Assembly: GCA_021769885.1 (NCBI GenBank)
Contig: JAETSA010000001.1
Coordinates: 204,558-268,557 of the forward strand
DNA length: 64,000 nt
Reading direction: 5' to 3'
Origin: Bacillota bacterium
GTDB taxonomy: Bacteria; Bacillota; Clostridia; Oscillospirales; Acutalibacteraceae
This document shows positions 1 through 9,489 of the stretch, piece after piece. Every line of letters begins with the position of its first letter. The first letter of the stretch is position 1. Position numbers and translations under genes: made by a program. Under the pieces are notes generated by a model that had not been told where the DNA came from, did not search any database, and was given only the letters and a program-made list of their open reading frames with translations.

Positions 1-474
1 CGTCACGTTTGTCAATGCCATTTTGGTCTGGAATTTCAAAAGTGTTTCGGTGTAGCCAAGCTCTCTCTGCTCTAAGGTTTCACCCACACAGATGATGGCT
101 TTTAAGCCTGCATTCAATGCCGCCAAAGAACGGAGATTCACGGTTTGGTCGGTTTCACCGAAATAGGTTCTGCGCTCGCTGTGACCGATGACAACATATT
201 CTACACCTGCTTCTTTGAGCATATCTGCAGAAACTTCGCCTGTGTATGCACCGCTCGCTTTGAAATGGACGTTTTCAGCACCGATTTTGATGTTCGAGCC
301 TTTTGCCGCCTCAACAGCTGCGGGAATGTCGATAAACGGTACGCAAAGAACGACGTCGCATTTTGCGTCCGCGACCAACGGTTTCATTTCTTCAATCAAG
401 GTTTTTGCTTCTGCGGGGGTTTTGTTCATTTTCCAGTTACCTGCGATAACCGCTTTACGAACTGCCTTATTCAT
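1..474 (-). CDS. tpiA: Triosephosphate isomerase (partial, 3' end outside window)
   Basis: This glycolytic enzyme interconverts dihydroxyacetone phosphate and glyceraldehyde 3-phosphate in the cytoplasm. The N-terminal 158 codons are present; the C-terminal third lies beyond position 1. The protein starts [18 protein letters not shown], with the substrate-binding Asn and Lys of the NWKMNK motif, and carries the electrophilic histidine in VIGHSERR. The ATG at 474-472 is preceded by AGGAGT. It lies downstream of pgk on the same strand, the usual clostridial gap-pgk-tpi order, so the two are probably co-transcribed across the hairpin at 503-529. Identification is secure; only the truncation by the window limits it. 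Confidence 0.97.
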   Translation of the reverse strand, partial: MNKAVRKAVIAGNWKMNKTPAEAKTLIEEMKPLVADAKCDVVLCVPFIDIPAAVEAAKGSNIKIGAENVHFKASGAYTGEVSADMLKEAGVEYVVIGHSERRTYFGETDQTVNLRSLAALNAGLKAIICVGETLEQRELGYTETLLKFQTKMALTNVT

Positions 475-502
475 AATGATTACTCCTATTCATATGCCAA
501 AT

Positions 503-529
503 CCCGATAGGGAGCGTTTCCCTATCGGG
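503..529 (-). other. Intercistronic hairpin between pgk and tpiA
   Basis: Perfect 11-bp inverted repeat (CCCGATAGGGA and its complement) with a 5-nt loop between the pgk stop and the tpiA start. It is not followed by a run of T in the direction of transcription, so it looks more like an mRNA-stabilising or attenuating stem than a full terminator. Confidence 0.6.
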
Positions 530-540
530 GTTCGGTTAAA

Positions 541-1734
541 TTATTTCTTTTCGTTCAGTGCCGCAATACCGGGAAGCTCTTTGCCTTCCAAATACTCCAA
601 AGATGCGCCGCCGCCCGTGGAAATGTGCGACATCTTATCAGCAAAGCCCAATTTCTGAATTGCCGCTGCAGAATCGCCGCCGCCGATAATGGAGATTGCA
701 CCACTCTCAGCGATTGCGGTTGCAACTGCAACAGTACCGGAAGCAAAGTTCTCCCATTCGGAAACACCCATCGGTCCGTTCCAAATGACGGTGCCTGCAT
801 CCTTAACCGCTTCAGCAAAAATCTTTTGCGTTTCCGGCCCGATGTCAAGACCCATCCAACCGTCGGGAATCTCATCGGAATTGACAACCATCGCTTCGGT
901 ATCAGCTTTGTACTCCTTGCCAACCTTGTTATCTACAGGAATCAGGAATTTAACGCCTTTTTCCTCAGCCTTTTTCATCATTTCAGCCGCAAGTTCAACC
1001 TTATCAGCTTCCAAGAGGGAGTCGCCGATCTTATGGCCAAGTGCTTTCATAAAGGTATATGCCATACCGCCGCCGACAATCAAGGTGTCACATTTGTCAA
1101 TCAAATTGGTGATAACGCCGATTTTATCAGAAACCTTTGCACCGCCGAGGATTGCAACAAGCGGTCTTTTCGGATTTTCCAATGCGCCGCCGATAAACTG
1201 AATTTCTTTTTGAATCAGATAACCGCAAGCCGCAGGCAGGAACTCTGCAACACCCGTTGTGGAAGAGTGCGCTCTGTGTGCAGAACCGAATGCGTCATTG
1301 ACATACAAATCAGCCAAAGCTGCGAACTTTTTGGAAAGTTCCACATCGTTTTTGGTTTCGCCGGGTTCAAAACGAACATTCTCAAGCAACAGCACTTCGC
1401 CATCCTTGAGGGAAGCCGCAAGTGTCTGCGCGCTTTCACCGACAACGTCCTCAGCCATTTTCACTTCTTTCCCGAGCAGTTCGGAAAGTCTTGCCGCGAC
1501 GGGCTTCATAGAAAATTCGGGATTGACTTCCCCTTTCGGTCTGCCGAGGTGCGAGCAAAGGATCACTTTTGCGTTGTGGTCGATCAAATACTGAATCGTG
1601 GGCAGGGACGCAACAATGCGCTTGTCGCTTGTGATGACACCGTCTTCCATTTTTACATTGAAATCACAGCGGACAAGAACGCGTTTGCCTTGAACGTCAA
1701 GATCCTCTACAGTCATTTTGTTGAGTGCGCTCAT
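541..1734 (-). CDS. pgk: Phosphoglycerate kinase
   Basis: Transfers the acyl phosphate of 1,3-bisphosphoglycerate to ADP in glycolysis. The 397-residue protein has the family's expected length. It shows the N-terminal substrate-binding stretch [15 protein letters not shown], the SHLGRPKG motif, the KVSDKIGVI segment and the C-terminal nucleotide-binding GGGDSAAAI. The reading frame is open further upstream, but the start chosen here ([13 protein letters not shown]) has AAAGGA about 8 nt upstream and gives the normal family length. It is followed by tpiA on the same strand. A good sigma-A-type promoter lies at 1782-1810. Confidence 0.97.
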   Translation of the reverse strand: MSALNKMTVEDLDVQGKRVLVRCDFNVKMEDGVITSDKRIVASLPTIQYLIDHNAKVILCSHLGRPKGEVNPEFSMKPVAARLSELLGKEVKMAEDVVGESAQTLAASLKDGEVLLLENVRFEPGETKNDVELSKKFAALADLYVNDAFGSAHRAHSSTTGVAEFLPAACGYLIQKEIQFIGGALENPKRPLVAILGGAKVSDKIGVITNLIDKCDTLIVGGGMAYTFMKALGHKIGDSLLEADKVELAAEMMKKAEEKGVKFLIPVDNKVGKEYKADTEAMVVNSDEIPDGWMGLDIGPETQKIFAEAVKDAGTVIWNGPMGVSEWENFASGTVAVATAIAESGAISIIGGGDSAAAIQKLGFADKMSHISTGGGASLEYLEGKELPGIAALNEKK

Positions 1735-1781
1735 AAAATTCATCCTTTCAAAAGTGTGTAATCTAAAAAATAACATTGATT

Positions 1782-1810
1782 ATTTTATAACAATATGCCA
1801 TTTTTTTCAA
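1782..1810 (-). promoter_or_regulatory. Putative sigma-A promoter of pgk-tpiA
   Basis: Reading leftwards, TTGAAA (1810-1805) and TAAAAT (1787-1782) are separated by exactly 17 nt, about 50 nt upstream of the pgk start. Confidence 0.6.
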
Positions 1811-1871
1811 GTATCCGTGCAGATAAGGCAAAAAAAATTTTTTTATTTTTTTGTTTATTATGCACAAGTCG

Positions 1872-2864
1872 CTATATCTTATATGCTTTGCGTATTTCTT
1901 TAATTTTATCCGTCAGCATTGACCGCAATGTTTCCGGGTTGCGAATTTGAATTTTTGCGCCGAATTGCATAATCCACGCAAGAAGCCCTTCCCCAACTGC
2001 AACCTCAGCTGACAAAATGAATCGGTCATCGCCGAAGCGCGTGATATGAACATCCTCGCCGAACCGATCCAGTATCGGTTCAATGAGTTCGTTTTTACAC
2101 ACCAACTCGATATTTTCGATTGTACCCGAAAACATATTGAAATGTTTGTGGGCATAATCCGCAGAGTCAAAAAAATCGGTATAGGGTGACACCTCGGAAA
2201 AAGGACGGGCATCTTCTTCAAGGACGGATAGCTTACGGATTCTGTCTACCCGAAGAACCATCAAATTGTCGTACTTTGCATTGTTGCCGACGAGGTAATA
2301 GTGGTCATCCGACCAAATCATCGCATACGGACTGACCGTGTGCTCACGTTCCTCATACTCTACGGCATTGGAGTTCCCGATTACACGCCTGCGATACAAT
2401 ACCGTGACTTTTTTTTCATCCCGAATGGCACGTTTTAAATCGGTAATATGATTATAAATTTGCTCGTTCGTGGATTTGGAGGCGTTTTTTACGTGTGCAA
2501 TATGCTTTGCATCCTCAGCCTGATTTTGGTTCAGCAGTCCGACGAGTTTTTCCGTCAACTGCGTACTTTTGCTCGGTGAAATAAAATTTGCCGAGCCGAC
2601 TGCATCACAGAGCAACTGAATTTCTGTCGGTTCAAAATGCCGAGTTGCCAAAACGTATCCGCTGCACGGCTGTTTTGTATAACAGATATCATACCCAAAT
2701 TCCTTCAAAACGGCAATATCGCTGTAAACGGATTTTCGCTCACACGCGATTCCGTGCTCAGAAAGATTCTGTAAAATCTGCTCTGCACTGATTGGATGCT
2801 GATCGTCGCTTTCGTCCGTCAGCTGTTTGAGAATATACAAAAGCTTCAGCTTGTGGTTTGCCAT
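1872..2864 (-). CDS. WYL-domain transcriptional regulator (DeoR-like HTH)
   Basis: A 330-residue regulator with an N-terminal helix-turn-helix (KLLYILKQLTDE...ERKSVYSDIAVLKEFGYDI) and a WYL ligand-sensing domain (residues about 150-240: VLYRRRV, SPYAMIWSDDHYYLVG, LRVDRI), followed by a C-terminal WCX-type extension. Such proteins bind DNA and sense nucleotides or other ligands. It starts 20 nt after the GH2 glycosidase with a clear AGGAG, so the two probably form an operon and this may be the local regulator of sugar use. The ligand cannot be told from sequence. Confidence 0.85.
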   Translation of the reverse strand: MANHKLKLLYILKQLTDESDDQHPISAEQILQNLSEHGIACERKSVYSDIAVLKEFGYDICYTKQPCSGYVLATRHFEPTEIQLLCDAVGSANFISPSKSTQLTEKLVGLLNQNQAEDAKHIAHVKNASKSTNEQIYNHITDLKRAIRDEKKVTVLYRRRVIGNSNAVEYEEREHTVSPYAMIWSDDHYYLVGNNAKYDNLMVLRVDRIRKLSVLEEDARPFSEVSPYTDFFDSADYAHKHFNMFSGTIENIELVCKNELIEPILDRFGEDVHITRFGDDRFILSAEVAVGEGLLAWIMQFGAKIQIRNPETLRSMLTDKIKEIRKAYKI

Positions 2865-2884
2865 GCCCCGGTCTCCTCACGCGT

Positions 2885-4636
2885 TTATAATGTCAGCTGC
2901 TTGTTCAGTGCGATAACGGTATCTTCCTCTAACTTCAACACAGCTCTGTCGTAGGTATAAATACCGTTCACCTCATTTTCAACGTCGCTGACCTGGGTAT
3001 AGATTGTACCGCTCAAGCCTTTTTCCACAAGCGGAATCACCTGCTTTTTCATCAGCTTTCCATAGGCGGCTGTCAAGGACGCTTTGTCCTTAAACATCAA
3101 ATATCCGAATGCCTTTTTCGGATTCCACATATGGCCTTCTTCTTTTTGCGAGTAGCCGCCGAACTCCGTAATGACAAATGCGCGGTGATCAGGTTTGCGC
3201 ATACGAATCGGCAAAATGTATTTGTGCATACTCTGCACATCGCCGCCGCCTTGGTCGTACCAGCCGCTCGCGTGGTCAATGACGCGTGTGTCATCCAGCT
3301 TGCGCACATATGCACAAATGCGAAGCGCATCAAACTGCCCCCATGCCTCATTAAACGGTACCCAACAATACAGCGAAACCGTATTATACAAAAGGTCAAT
3401 CATTTCCGTAAGCTCGCGCTCGAAATCATCGCGCCAGCTTTTTTCGGTACGGCTGAAAACATTGTATTTATTATCCTTCACGTGCAGAATGCCGATATTC
3501 GGCAAAAATCCCGCATAGAAATCACCTATGTATTTGCCGCCGCTCATCATATCCTGCCACACAATCATACCCAATCGGTCACAGTGATAATACCAGCGGA
3601 GCGGTTCGATTTTGATGTGCTTGCGGAGCATATTGAAGCCCAATCGCTTCATTTCGGCAATGTCAAAAATCATTGCCTCATCCGTCGGCGGGGTCATACC
3701 GCCGTCAGGCCAATAGCCCTGATCCAAAAGGCCTTTTTGGAAGTACGGCTTGTTGTTTAAGAATAGGCGCATAACGCCTTTTTGGTCCTTATCCACGTGG
3801 AACTTGCGCATACCGAAATAGCTGGTAACCGTATCGGTAAGTGCGCCGTCCACTTTGATTTCTAAAGAAACATCATACAGATTCGGTGTTTCGGGCGTCC
3901 AAAGTGCCGCATTCGGCAAAGCGATTTCGGTATCTTTTTCAATCGCGCCCGAAAATACAACATCCCCCGCAAAAGTAACTGTTGCGTAAATTTCAGCCTC
4001 TGTATCTGTATTTAATTCCGTCTTGACCCGAATGACTTCGCGGTCAATGTTCGGCACAAAGCGAAGCTTCTGCGCGTATACATCCGAAACAGCTTCTAAC
4101 CAAACTGTTTGCCAAATGCCCGAAGTTGCAGTATACCAAAATCCGTGGGTATCATTCACCTGCTTGCCGCGCTGTTGCCAACCGCTTTCGGTTGGGTCGT
4201 ATACGCAAACAACCAGTTCATTTTCACCCTCGGTCAGATATTCGGTGATATCAAAGGAAAATGCGCAGTATCCGCCTGTGTGCTTGCCGACGGAATGATG
4301 GTTGATAAAAACTTCGCACTGCCAATCCACTGCGCCGAAATGCAGCAGGATGTTTTTCCCGAGCATCGCGGTCGGCACGGAAAAGCGCTTCCGATACCAC
4401 AAACGGTCACTTGGTGAAAGCGGCTTTTCTACGCCGGAAAGTAGACTTTCCACTGCGAAGGGCACTAAAATTTCGCCGTCGAAATTTTCCGCCCATTTTT
4501 GAGCGGCAGGTAAAATCGCATAATCAAATTTCCCGTTTAAATTCAGCCAATTTTCACGAACCAACTGCGGACGCGGATATTCGGGCAGCGGACAGGCCGT
4601 ATCTACCTTGTCGTACCACACAGAGCGCATAGACAT
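2885..4636 (-). CDS. Glycoside hydrolase family 2 protein (beta-galactosidase/glucuronidase type)
   Basis: A 583-residue enzyme with GH2 architecture: an N-terminal jelly-roll sugar-binding domain, an immunoglobulin-like middle domain and a TIM barrel. The acid/base glutamate is seen in WVPFNEAWGQ (about residue 429) and the nucleophile in VITEFGGY (about residue 490). There is no signal peptide, so it probably acts in the cytoplasm on imported oligosaccharides. It is shorter than LacZ (about 1000 residues) and nearer the short GH2 glycosidases; beta-glucuronidase, beta-galactosidase or beta-mannosidase activity cannot be separated by eye. The start has GGGAGG 8 nt upstream. It is followed by the WYL regulator. 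Confidence 0.9.
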   Translation of the reverse strand: MSMRSVWYDKVDTACPLPEYPRPQLVRENWLNLNGKFDYAILPAAQKWAENFDGEILVPFAVESLLSGVEKPLSPSDRLWYRKRFSVPTAMLGKNILLHFGAVDWQCEVFINHHSVGKHTGGYCAFSFDITEYLTEGENELVVCVYDPTESGWQQRGKQVNDTHGFWYTATSGIWQTVWLEAVSDVYAQKLRFVPNIDREVIRVKTELNTDTEAEIYATVTFAGDVVFSGAIEKDTEIALPNAALWTPETPNLYDVSLEIKVDGALTDTVTSYFGMRKFHVDKDQKGVMRLFLNNKPYFQKGLLDQGYWPDGGMTPPTDEAMIFDIAEMKRLGFNMLRKHIKIEPLRWYYHCDRLGMIVWQDMMSGGKYIGDFYAGFLPNIGILHVKDNKYNVFSRTEKSWRDDFERELTEMIDLLYNTVSLYCWVPFNEAWGQFDALRICAYVRKLDDTRVIDHASGWYDQGGGDVQSMHKYILPIRMRKPDHRAFVITEFGGYSQKEEGHMWNPKKAFGYLMFKDKASLTAAYGKLMKKQVIPLVEKGLSGTIYTQVSDVENEVNGIYTYDRAVLKLEEDTVIALNKQLTL

Positions 4637-4744
4637 GGATATTTCCTCCCGTTTTTAGAATAATATGGATATATTTTACCATATAAGAAGAAAAAAATCT
4701 ATAGAAATTATGAAAAAGACGACGCACTCCCGTTGCAACCAATA

Positions 4745-4780
4745 AGAAAAGCCTTACCGACTTTGCAGTAAGGCTTTTCT
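4745..4780. terminator. Bidirectional rho-independent terminator
   Basis: Inverted repeat AGAAAAGCCTTAC / GTAAGGCTTTTCT with a short loop and T-rich ends on both strands. It ends transcription of the acetyltransferase gene at 4809-5348 (minus strand). Confidence 0.75.
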
Positions 4781-4808
4781 TAAGATTCTTCACTATCGCC
4801 ATGAAAGT

Positions 4809-5348
4809 TTATGGACAATCTGCACCCTTCGTGTGATTCGGCAAATACACGTGCTCCATCTCGATACAATTCCAAGTTTCCCCCATACACAAATAACTTT
4901 CTACCTTTTCAGCGGAAACCTCTGTAAAGCCACAGGCACGATAACAATGCAATGCGGTCTGATTATTCTCAAAAACGCCTAAGGAAACTTTTTTGACCTT
5001 TAGGAAATCAAACGCATACTGTACGGCCAGCGTAACCATTTCTTTTCCGTAGCCCATTCCCCGCTTTTTATCGTCCACAATTACAAATCCCAATCGAACC
5101 TCATCAAGATTTTCAGATTGCGGATAACGCATCGTAAAATGTCCGACGAGTCCTGTTTCATCAAATGCAGTCATCGCAAAAAGATTTGCGTTGTTGCGTT
5201 CCTTGTCATAATACATATTCATATCATCAGCACAAATCGGATAGTTATCATAACGGTCTGCACTCCATTGGCGAAACGCATACTCACTTTTCAACCAAGC
5301 GGTTATGATTTCTGCGTCACAGGCTTTATACGGTCTTAATCTCAGCAT
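4809..5348 (-). CDS. GNAT-family N-acetyltransferase (RimJ/RimL-like)
   Basis: A 179-residue acetyl-CoA-dependent acetyltransferase. It starts MLRLRPYKACDAEIITAWL, typical of the RimJ/RimL branch, and has the acetyl-CoA pyrophosphate-binding signature KKRGMGYGKEMV (about residues 94-105) and a C-terminal NQTALHCYRACGF motif. It stands alone between terminators, so its substrate (protein N-terminus, antibiotic or small amine) is unknown. Length and motif order match the family and there is no sign of damage. Confidence 0.85.
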   Translation of the reverse strand: MLRLRPYKACDAEIITAWLKSEYAFRQWSADRYDNYPICADDMNMYYDKERNNANLFAMTAFDETGLVGHFTMRYPQSENLDEVRLGFVIVDDKKRGMGYGKEMVTLAVQYAFDFLKVKKVSLGVFENNQTALHCYRACGFTEVSAEKVESYLCMGETWNCIEMEHVYLPNHTKGADCP

Positions 5349-5415
5349 AAAATACCTTCTTCCGTTTTTCTCTCCGCAACAAAATATTATTTTCAGGATT
5401 TAGACAGCTGCAAAA

Positions 5416-5961
5416 TCATTCAAACCATATTTCGGGAAAGTGACTTTTAATAAATTTGCTCATCGGATTGTTCACATGGCTTCTTAATTGATATTGTTCA
5501 ATGGTTGTTTTTATATCATTATAAGCAAAAAGTAATTCTTTTTCAGGAACAGCACAGAAAGGCTTTATATCAAACAGCCCGTTTTCTTTGTAATCCATAA
5601 ATTTGTTGTATACATCCCTTATCTCCGTACAGTTACATACATTTATCGGAATTTCACAAGTATACGCACAATGGATTGCCGTGGGGTTTTCGGTATGCTC
5701 TATGCTTTCACATTCATATAAATAGCCTTTTTTACCCTTGTATATATCCCTGAAACAGTCTTCATAGTATTCACTATATACGACTATATTTTTATCAAAA
5801 CCGTATGGATAAAAGCTGAAAGGCTTAGGCACAGGTTTTACTGCATAAAGCAAGGCAACTACAGGATTACTTGATAAATACACGTACGGCTTCTGATGTT
5901 CAGACAAAAAAGGCTTTAGCTGTGTAAGACCGCTGACAGAAGAACCATGATATAAAAGCAT
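5416..5961 (-). CDS. Hypothetical protein, YHGS-start (ADP-ribosyltransferase-like?)
   Basis: A 181-residue cytoplasmic protein with no family I can name securely. It begins MLLYHGSSVSGLTQLKPF and has PYVYLSSNPVVALLYAV, a pattern reminiscent of small ADP-ribosyltransferase-like folds (HG near the N-terminus, then a Y/ST motif), but the catalytic glutamate cannot be assigned. The start has a strong SD (GAGGAGAATAAAAA before ATG). It overlaps the decayed methyltransferase upstream, so it may have been joined to its present neighbour by the same deletion that removed that gene's 3' end. Confidence 0.55.
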   Translation of the reverse strand: MLLYHGSSVSGLTQLKPFLSEHQKPYVYLSSNPVVALLYAVKPVPKPFSFYPYGFDKNIVVYSEYYEDCFRDIYKGKKGYLYECESIEHTENPTAIHCAYTCEIPINVCNCTEIRDVYNKFMDYKENGLFDIKPFCAVPEKELLFAYNDIKTTIEQYQLRSHVNNPMSKFIKSHFPEIWFE

Positions 5962-6526
5962 TTTTTATTCTCCTCGTATATCATTATGTTTTTTTGCATC
6001 GAAAGAAGAAAAAATCCGGACGGTGCAAGGCACCACCGAACTGTGCGGGTGTAACGATCATATGTCCCGTCCCATGCTGTTGCCATCGGGTGAGACATAC
6101 TGAATACGAACTGCGCTTCATCTTTCATAAGTTGATATACGTTTCGCATCAGCTTATCCAAATCTTCGGCATAATCAAAAACCAAGGAACTTGTAACTAA
6201 ATCAAACTGTTCATCAAGCACAGATATGTTTTCCAATGCCAATTGCTGGTAAGTGATGTTTTTCGCACAAAAATTCTCGTTTGCATATTTTAGCATCTTT
6301 TCAGAGATATCAATGCCCAGCACGGATTTTGCGCCCATATCCGAATACTGCTTTGCATGTTGTCCCATGCCGCAACCGATATCCAAGACTCTTTTGTCCT
6401 TTACTTCCGGAAGCAGAGAAAGTAAAATTGGCGTTTCTATACAATCATTAAAATTGATTTTTTGCTCCGTATATCTTTGAAATTCTCAAAAAAGGCTTCA
6501 TTGTCGTATATATTTTGCATTGCCAT
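5916..6526 (-). pseudogene. Decayed class I SAM-dependent methyltransferase
   Basis: The SAM-binding core is clear: KRVLDIGCGMGQHAKQY, then VLGIDISEKML and FDLVTSSLVFDYAEDL. The N-terminal segment (MAMQNIYDNEAFFENFKDIRSK, from ATG 6526 or 6520) is in a different frame. An indel in the A6 run at 6458-6463 separates it from the INFNDCIETPILLSLLPEVK segment that should follow. After DRYTRT the expected C-terminal third is missing and the frame runs into the next gene's leader. With both a frameshift and a 3' deletion the gene is almost certainly not functional. Confidence 0.75.
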
Positions 6527-6570
6527 ACCTTTACTTTCACTATAGTTTAGAATCTATCATCCATTTTGTA

Positions 6571-6681
6571 GAAAGTGAAATGCAATAAATCCACCCACGC
6601 CCGCAGGCATTTCATATGCCGCAGGCGTATTTCACGTGCAAAGCGCATTTCACAAATCCCGCAGGGATTTATTTCATTGAA
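6571..6681. repeat. Palindromic intergenic repeat beside tRNA-Ser
   Basis: A run of short palindromes, each flanked by ATTTCA / TGAAAT words (for example ATGCCGCAGGCGTATTTCA, AAATCCCGCAGGGATTT). It is bracketed by AATAAATCC on the left and GGATTTATT on the right, so the whole block is itself an inverted repeat of REP/MITE type. It has no coding capacity. The description is direct; family assignment would need a genome-wide search. Confidence 0.5.
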
Positions 6682-6706
6682 AAAAGCACGCTTTCGCGTG
6701 CTTTTT
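6680..6706 (-). terminator. Terminator of tRNA-Ser
   Basis: Stem AAAAAGCACGC / GCGTGCTTTTTT with a GAAA tetraloop, directly downstream of the tRNA on the minus strand. Confidence 0.8.
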
Positions 6707-6708
6707 CT

Positions 6709-6800
6709 TGGCGGAGAGCAAGGGATTCGAACCCTCGAACCGTTTTAGGCGGTTACACGATTTCCAATCGTGCTCCTTCGACCAGCTCGGACAACTCTCC
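6709..6800 (-). tRNA. tRNA-Ser(GGA)
   Basis: Class II tRNA with acceptor stem GGAGAG/CTCTCC, anticodon loop TTGGAAA (anticodon GGA, reading UCC and UCU), a long variable arm, a GTTCGAATC T-loop region, and encoded CCA with discriminator G. It is flanked by its own terminator. Confidence 0.95.
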
Positions 6801-6937
6801 AAATGTCAACGATTGGTATTATAGCCGACATTGCAAAAAAAATCAAGATATTTTTTGCAATCTTTAAAAAATAATTTATTTTGTCTGTTGTTTTTCGAAA
6901 AAGTAATTTATTCAGTCGATATTCTTAAACAAATTGT

Positions 6938-6972
6938 GTCGGTACGGCAAAGTTCTCCTTTGCCGTACCGAC
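6938..6972. terminator. Hairpin downstream of copA
   Basis: Perfect 15-bp stem (GTCGGTACGGCAAAG and its complement) with a 5-nt loop, 13 nt after the copA stop. It lacks a U tract on the copA side, so it may stabilise the mRNA 3' end rather than terminate efficiently. Confidence 0.6.
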
Positions 6973-6984
6973 AGTTCAAAAGAT

Positions 6985-7188
6985 TCAGTCGATAACCGTA
7001 TAGCCCTGCGCTTCGACTGCCTGCTTCAAAACATCATCCGCAACATCTTTCGACAGTGTAATTACAGCGTTTTTCGCCGTATGACTTGCCACAACAGATT
7101 CTACACCGTCAATTGCTTCCAATGTTTTTTTCACTGTTGCTTCGCAGTGCGGACACATCATACCTTCGATTTTCAAAGTTTTTTCCAT
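6985..7188 (-). CDS. copZ: CopZ-like copper chaperone from an in-frame internal start of copA
   Basis: Inside copA, a consensus SD AAGGAGG (7200-7194) sits 5 nt before an in-frame ATG (7188). Translation from there gives a 67-residue stand-alone HMA protein ([20 protein letters not shown] to GYTVID), the length and layout of free CopZ chaperones that hand Cu(I) to CopA and CsoR. What is seen is the SD, the start and the domain boundary. That the ribosome uses it is inference. It may be a former separate copZ whose upstream stop codon was lost, leaving both a fusion and the old start. Confidence 0.6.
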   Translation of the reverse strand: MEKTLKIEGMMCPHCEATVKKTLEAIDGVESVVASHTAKNAVITLSKDVADDVLKQAVEAQGYTVID

Positions 7189-9486
7189 TTTTACCTCCTT
7201 GGACTTTTTTGCTCGTATTTTCATATTTTTTCCCGCATCGTGCAGCTTAAAGAAATTCAAGCGTAATGCGTTAGAAACTACACAGAAGCTGGACAAGCTC
7301 ATTGCCGCCGCACCGAACATCGGGTTTAGCGTCCAGCCGAATATCGGAATCCAAACGCCTGCCGCAAGCGGAATGCCGATCACATTATAAATAAATGCCC
7401 AAAACAGATTTTCGTGAATATTTCGAAGCGTAGCACGGCTCAAACGAATTGCCGCAGGCACATCGCACAGCGAATTTTTCATCAAAACAACATCTGCCGC
7501 ATCAATCGCGATGTCCGTACCTGCACCGATTGCGATGCCGATATCCGCACGCGTAAGCGCCGGTGCATCATTAATACCGTCACCGACCATCGCCACGCGT
7601 CCCGTTTTTTGCAAAGAACGAATTACACTCTCTTTGCCGTTCGGCAACACGCCCGCAATGACTTCATCCACGCCCGCCTGCTTCCCGATAGCTTGCGCAG
7701 TTTTCTCATTATCTCCCGTCAACATAACCACGCGGATGCCCATCGCTTTCAGCTGTGCGATTGCCTCGGGGCTGTCTGCTTTTATGGTATCCGCTACAGC
7801 AACTACACCAATGAATTTTTTCGCAGTGCAGAAGAAAAGCGGTGTTTTGCCTTCAACCGAAAAGGCGTCTGCCTGCGCCAGCATATTTTCGGGCACAGAA
7901 ACAAATTTTGTAATAAACGTACGGTTGCCCGCATAACATTCCGTATCATTTATCCTTGCGCGGACTCCGTTGCCCGGCAAAGATTCAAAATCGCGAATCT
8001 CCTGAAATTCGATTTTTCTTTCCTCGCCTTTTTTCAAAATCGCCTTAGCCAGCGGATGCTCGCTTTGCCGCTCCATTGTACACGCAAATTGCAGAAGCTC
8101 GTTTTCGGAAACGTCGTTGTTGGGCACAATGTCCGTCACAAGCGGTGTGCCGTTGGTAATCGTCCCGGTTTTATCCAGAGCTACAATTTCCACTCTGCCT
8201 GCGCTCTCTAAAGACGCAGCTGTTTTAAACAAGATCCCGTTTTTTGCCCCCACACCGTTGCCGACCATAATCGCCACCGGCGTAGCGAGCCCCAATGCAC
8301 ACGGACAGCTGATGACCAAAACCGATATGCCGCGTGCCAGAGCAAATCCAAAAGACTCGCCTACCAATAGCCAAACAATGGTCGTAACAACGGCAATCGC
8401 AATTACAATCGGTACAAAAACGCCCGATACCTTATCGGCAATCTTGGCAATCGGCGCTTTCGTAGCGGCGGCGTCCTCAACCATTTTGATAATCTGTGAA
8501 ATCGTGGTATCTTCGCCGACGCGTGCAGCCGTACAGCGCAAAAATCCCGATTGATTCACGGTAGCGGCTGAAACAGAGTCGTTGACCGCCTTGTCTACGG
8601 GGACACTCTCTCCCGTCAAAGAAGATTCATCCACAGCGCTGTGCCCTTCTAATATCACGCCGTCTACAGGGATGCTCTCCCCCGGGCGCACCACAAAGAT
8701 ATCCCCTTTTTTCACTTGCGAAACAGGCACAACGCGTTCTTTGCCGTTTGACAGAACCGTAGCGGTTTTGGGGGAAAGGCGCATCAATCCCTTTAATGCG
8801 TCGGTCGTTTTGCCTTTGGAACGTGCCTCCAACATTTTGCCGACGGTAATCAGCGCCAGAATCATTGCGGCGGATTCAAAATACAACTCGTGCATATAGT
8901 GCATAGCGACTTCTGTGCTGCCCGCAGTCATCGCAAACAATGCATAGGTACTGTAGACAAACGCGGCACTTGAGCCGAGCGCGACCAATGTATCCATATT
9001 CGGCGCACGGTGCAACAGGCTTTTAAATCCGCTGATGAAAAACTTTTGATTGATGACCATAACCGCGGCTGTCAGAAGCAGTTGAATCAATCCGAGTGCA
9101 ACATAATTTTCGGATAACACAGCGGGCACAGGCCAGCCCCACATAGCGTGTCCCATTGAAAAATACATTAAAACAAGCAAAAAACCGACAGATGCGATTA
9201 AACGCTGTTTTAAAATCGGTGTATCACGATCTTTCAGTGCTTCTTCTGCGCTTTGATGATCAACATTCTCTGCGGTATGCACATCTTTCAACGCCGCGCC
9301 GTACCCTGCCGCTTCTACGGCAGAAATAATCTCCGCCGCCGAAGCAGACCCTTCCACGCCCATTGAATTTGTAAGCAAACTGACCGAACAGGCAGTCACG
9401 CCCTCTACTTTTTCAACCGCTTTTTCCACACGCGCACTGCACGCGGCACAGCTCATTCCCGTAACTGAATATTGCTCCATAAGCAC
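6985..9486 (-). CDS. copA: Copper-translocating P1B-type ATPase with C-terminal HMA domain
   Basis: Exports Cu(I) across the cytoplasmic membrane using ATP. The 833 residues contain an N-terminal heavy-metal-associated domain ([14 protein letters not shown]), eight predicted membrane segments, the CPC translocation motif ([11 protein letters not shown], about residue 393), the phosphorylation motif DKTGTITNG (about 436) and [11 protein letters not shown] second HMA domain with MMCPHC occupies the last 67 residues. It is preceded by csoR with a 3-nt gap and so should be induced by copper through the promoter at 9832-9860. The C-terminal HMA domain has its own SD and ATG (see the copZ entry). 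Confidence 0.96.
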   Translation of the reverse strand: MLMEQYSVTGMSCAACSARVEKAVEKVEGVTACSVSLLTNSMGVEGSASAAEIISAVEAAGYGAALKDVHTAENVDHQSAEEALKDRDTPILKQRLIASVGFLLVLMYFSMGHAMWGWPVPAVLSENYVALGLIQLLLTAAVMVINQKFFISGFKSLLHRAPNMDTLVALGSSAAFVYSTYALFAMTAGSTEVAMHYMHELYFESAAMILALITVGKMLEARSKGKTTDALKGLMRLSPKTATVLSNGKERVVPVSQVKKGDIFVVRPGESIPVDGVILEGHSAVDESSLTGESVPVDKAVNDSVSAATVNQSGFLRCTAARVGEDTTISQIIKMVEDAAATKAPIAKIADKVSGVFVPIVIAIAVVTTIVWLLVGESFGFALARGISVLVISCPCALGLATPVAIMVGNGVGAKNGILFKTAASLESAGRVEIVALDKTGTITNGTPLVTDIVPNNDVSENELLQFACTMERQSEHPLAKAILKKGEERKIEFQEIRDFESLPGNGVRARINDTECYAGNRTFITKFVSVPENMLAQADAFSVEGKTPLFFCTAKKFIGVVAVADTIKADSPEAIAQLKAMGIRVVMLTGDNEKTAQAIGKQAGVDEVIAGVLPNGKESVIRSLQKTGRVAMVGDGINDAPALTRADIGIAIGAGTDIAIDAADVVLMKNSLCDVPAAIRLSRATLRNIHENLFWAFIYNVIGIPLAAGVWIPIFGWTLNPMFGAAAMSLSSFCVVSNALRLNFFKLHDAGKNMKIRAKKSKEVKMEKTLKIEGMMCPHCEATVKKTLEAIDGVESVVASHTAKNAVITLSKDVADDVLKQAVEAQGYTVID

Positions 9487-9489
9487 CCC

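Noticed and set aside
503..529. CCCGATAGGG words resembling half of the CsoR operator
   Set aside because: The flanking TA/TA bases of a CsoR site are missing and the sequence forms a hairpin between coupled glycolytic genes, with no promoter.
625..1761. 378-codon open frame antisense to pgk
   Set aside because: pgk is unmistakable on the other strand and the antisense product has no domain or SD.
4554..4802. 82-codon minus-strand frame overlapping the GH2 start and the terminator
   Set aside because: It runs through the bidirectional terminator and GH2 SD and has no homology features.
7186..7210. Programmed frameshift as source of a copper chaperone in copA
   Set aside because: No slippery run with a following stop is visible at the domain boundary. 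An in-frame SD plus ATG explains a short product more simply.
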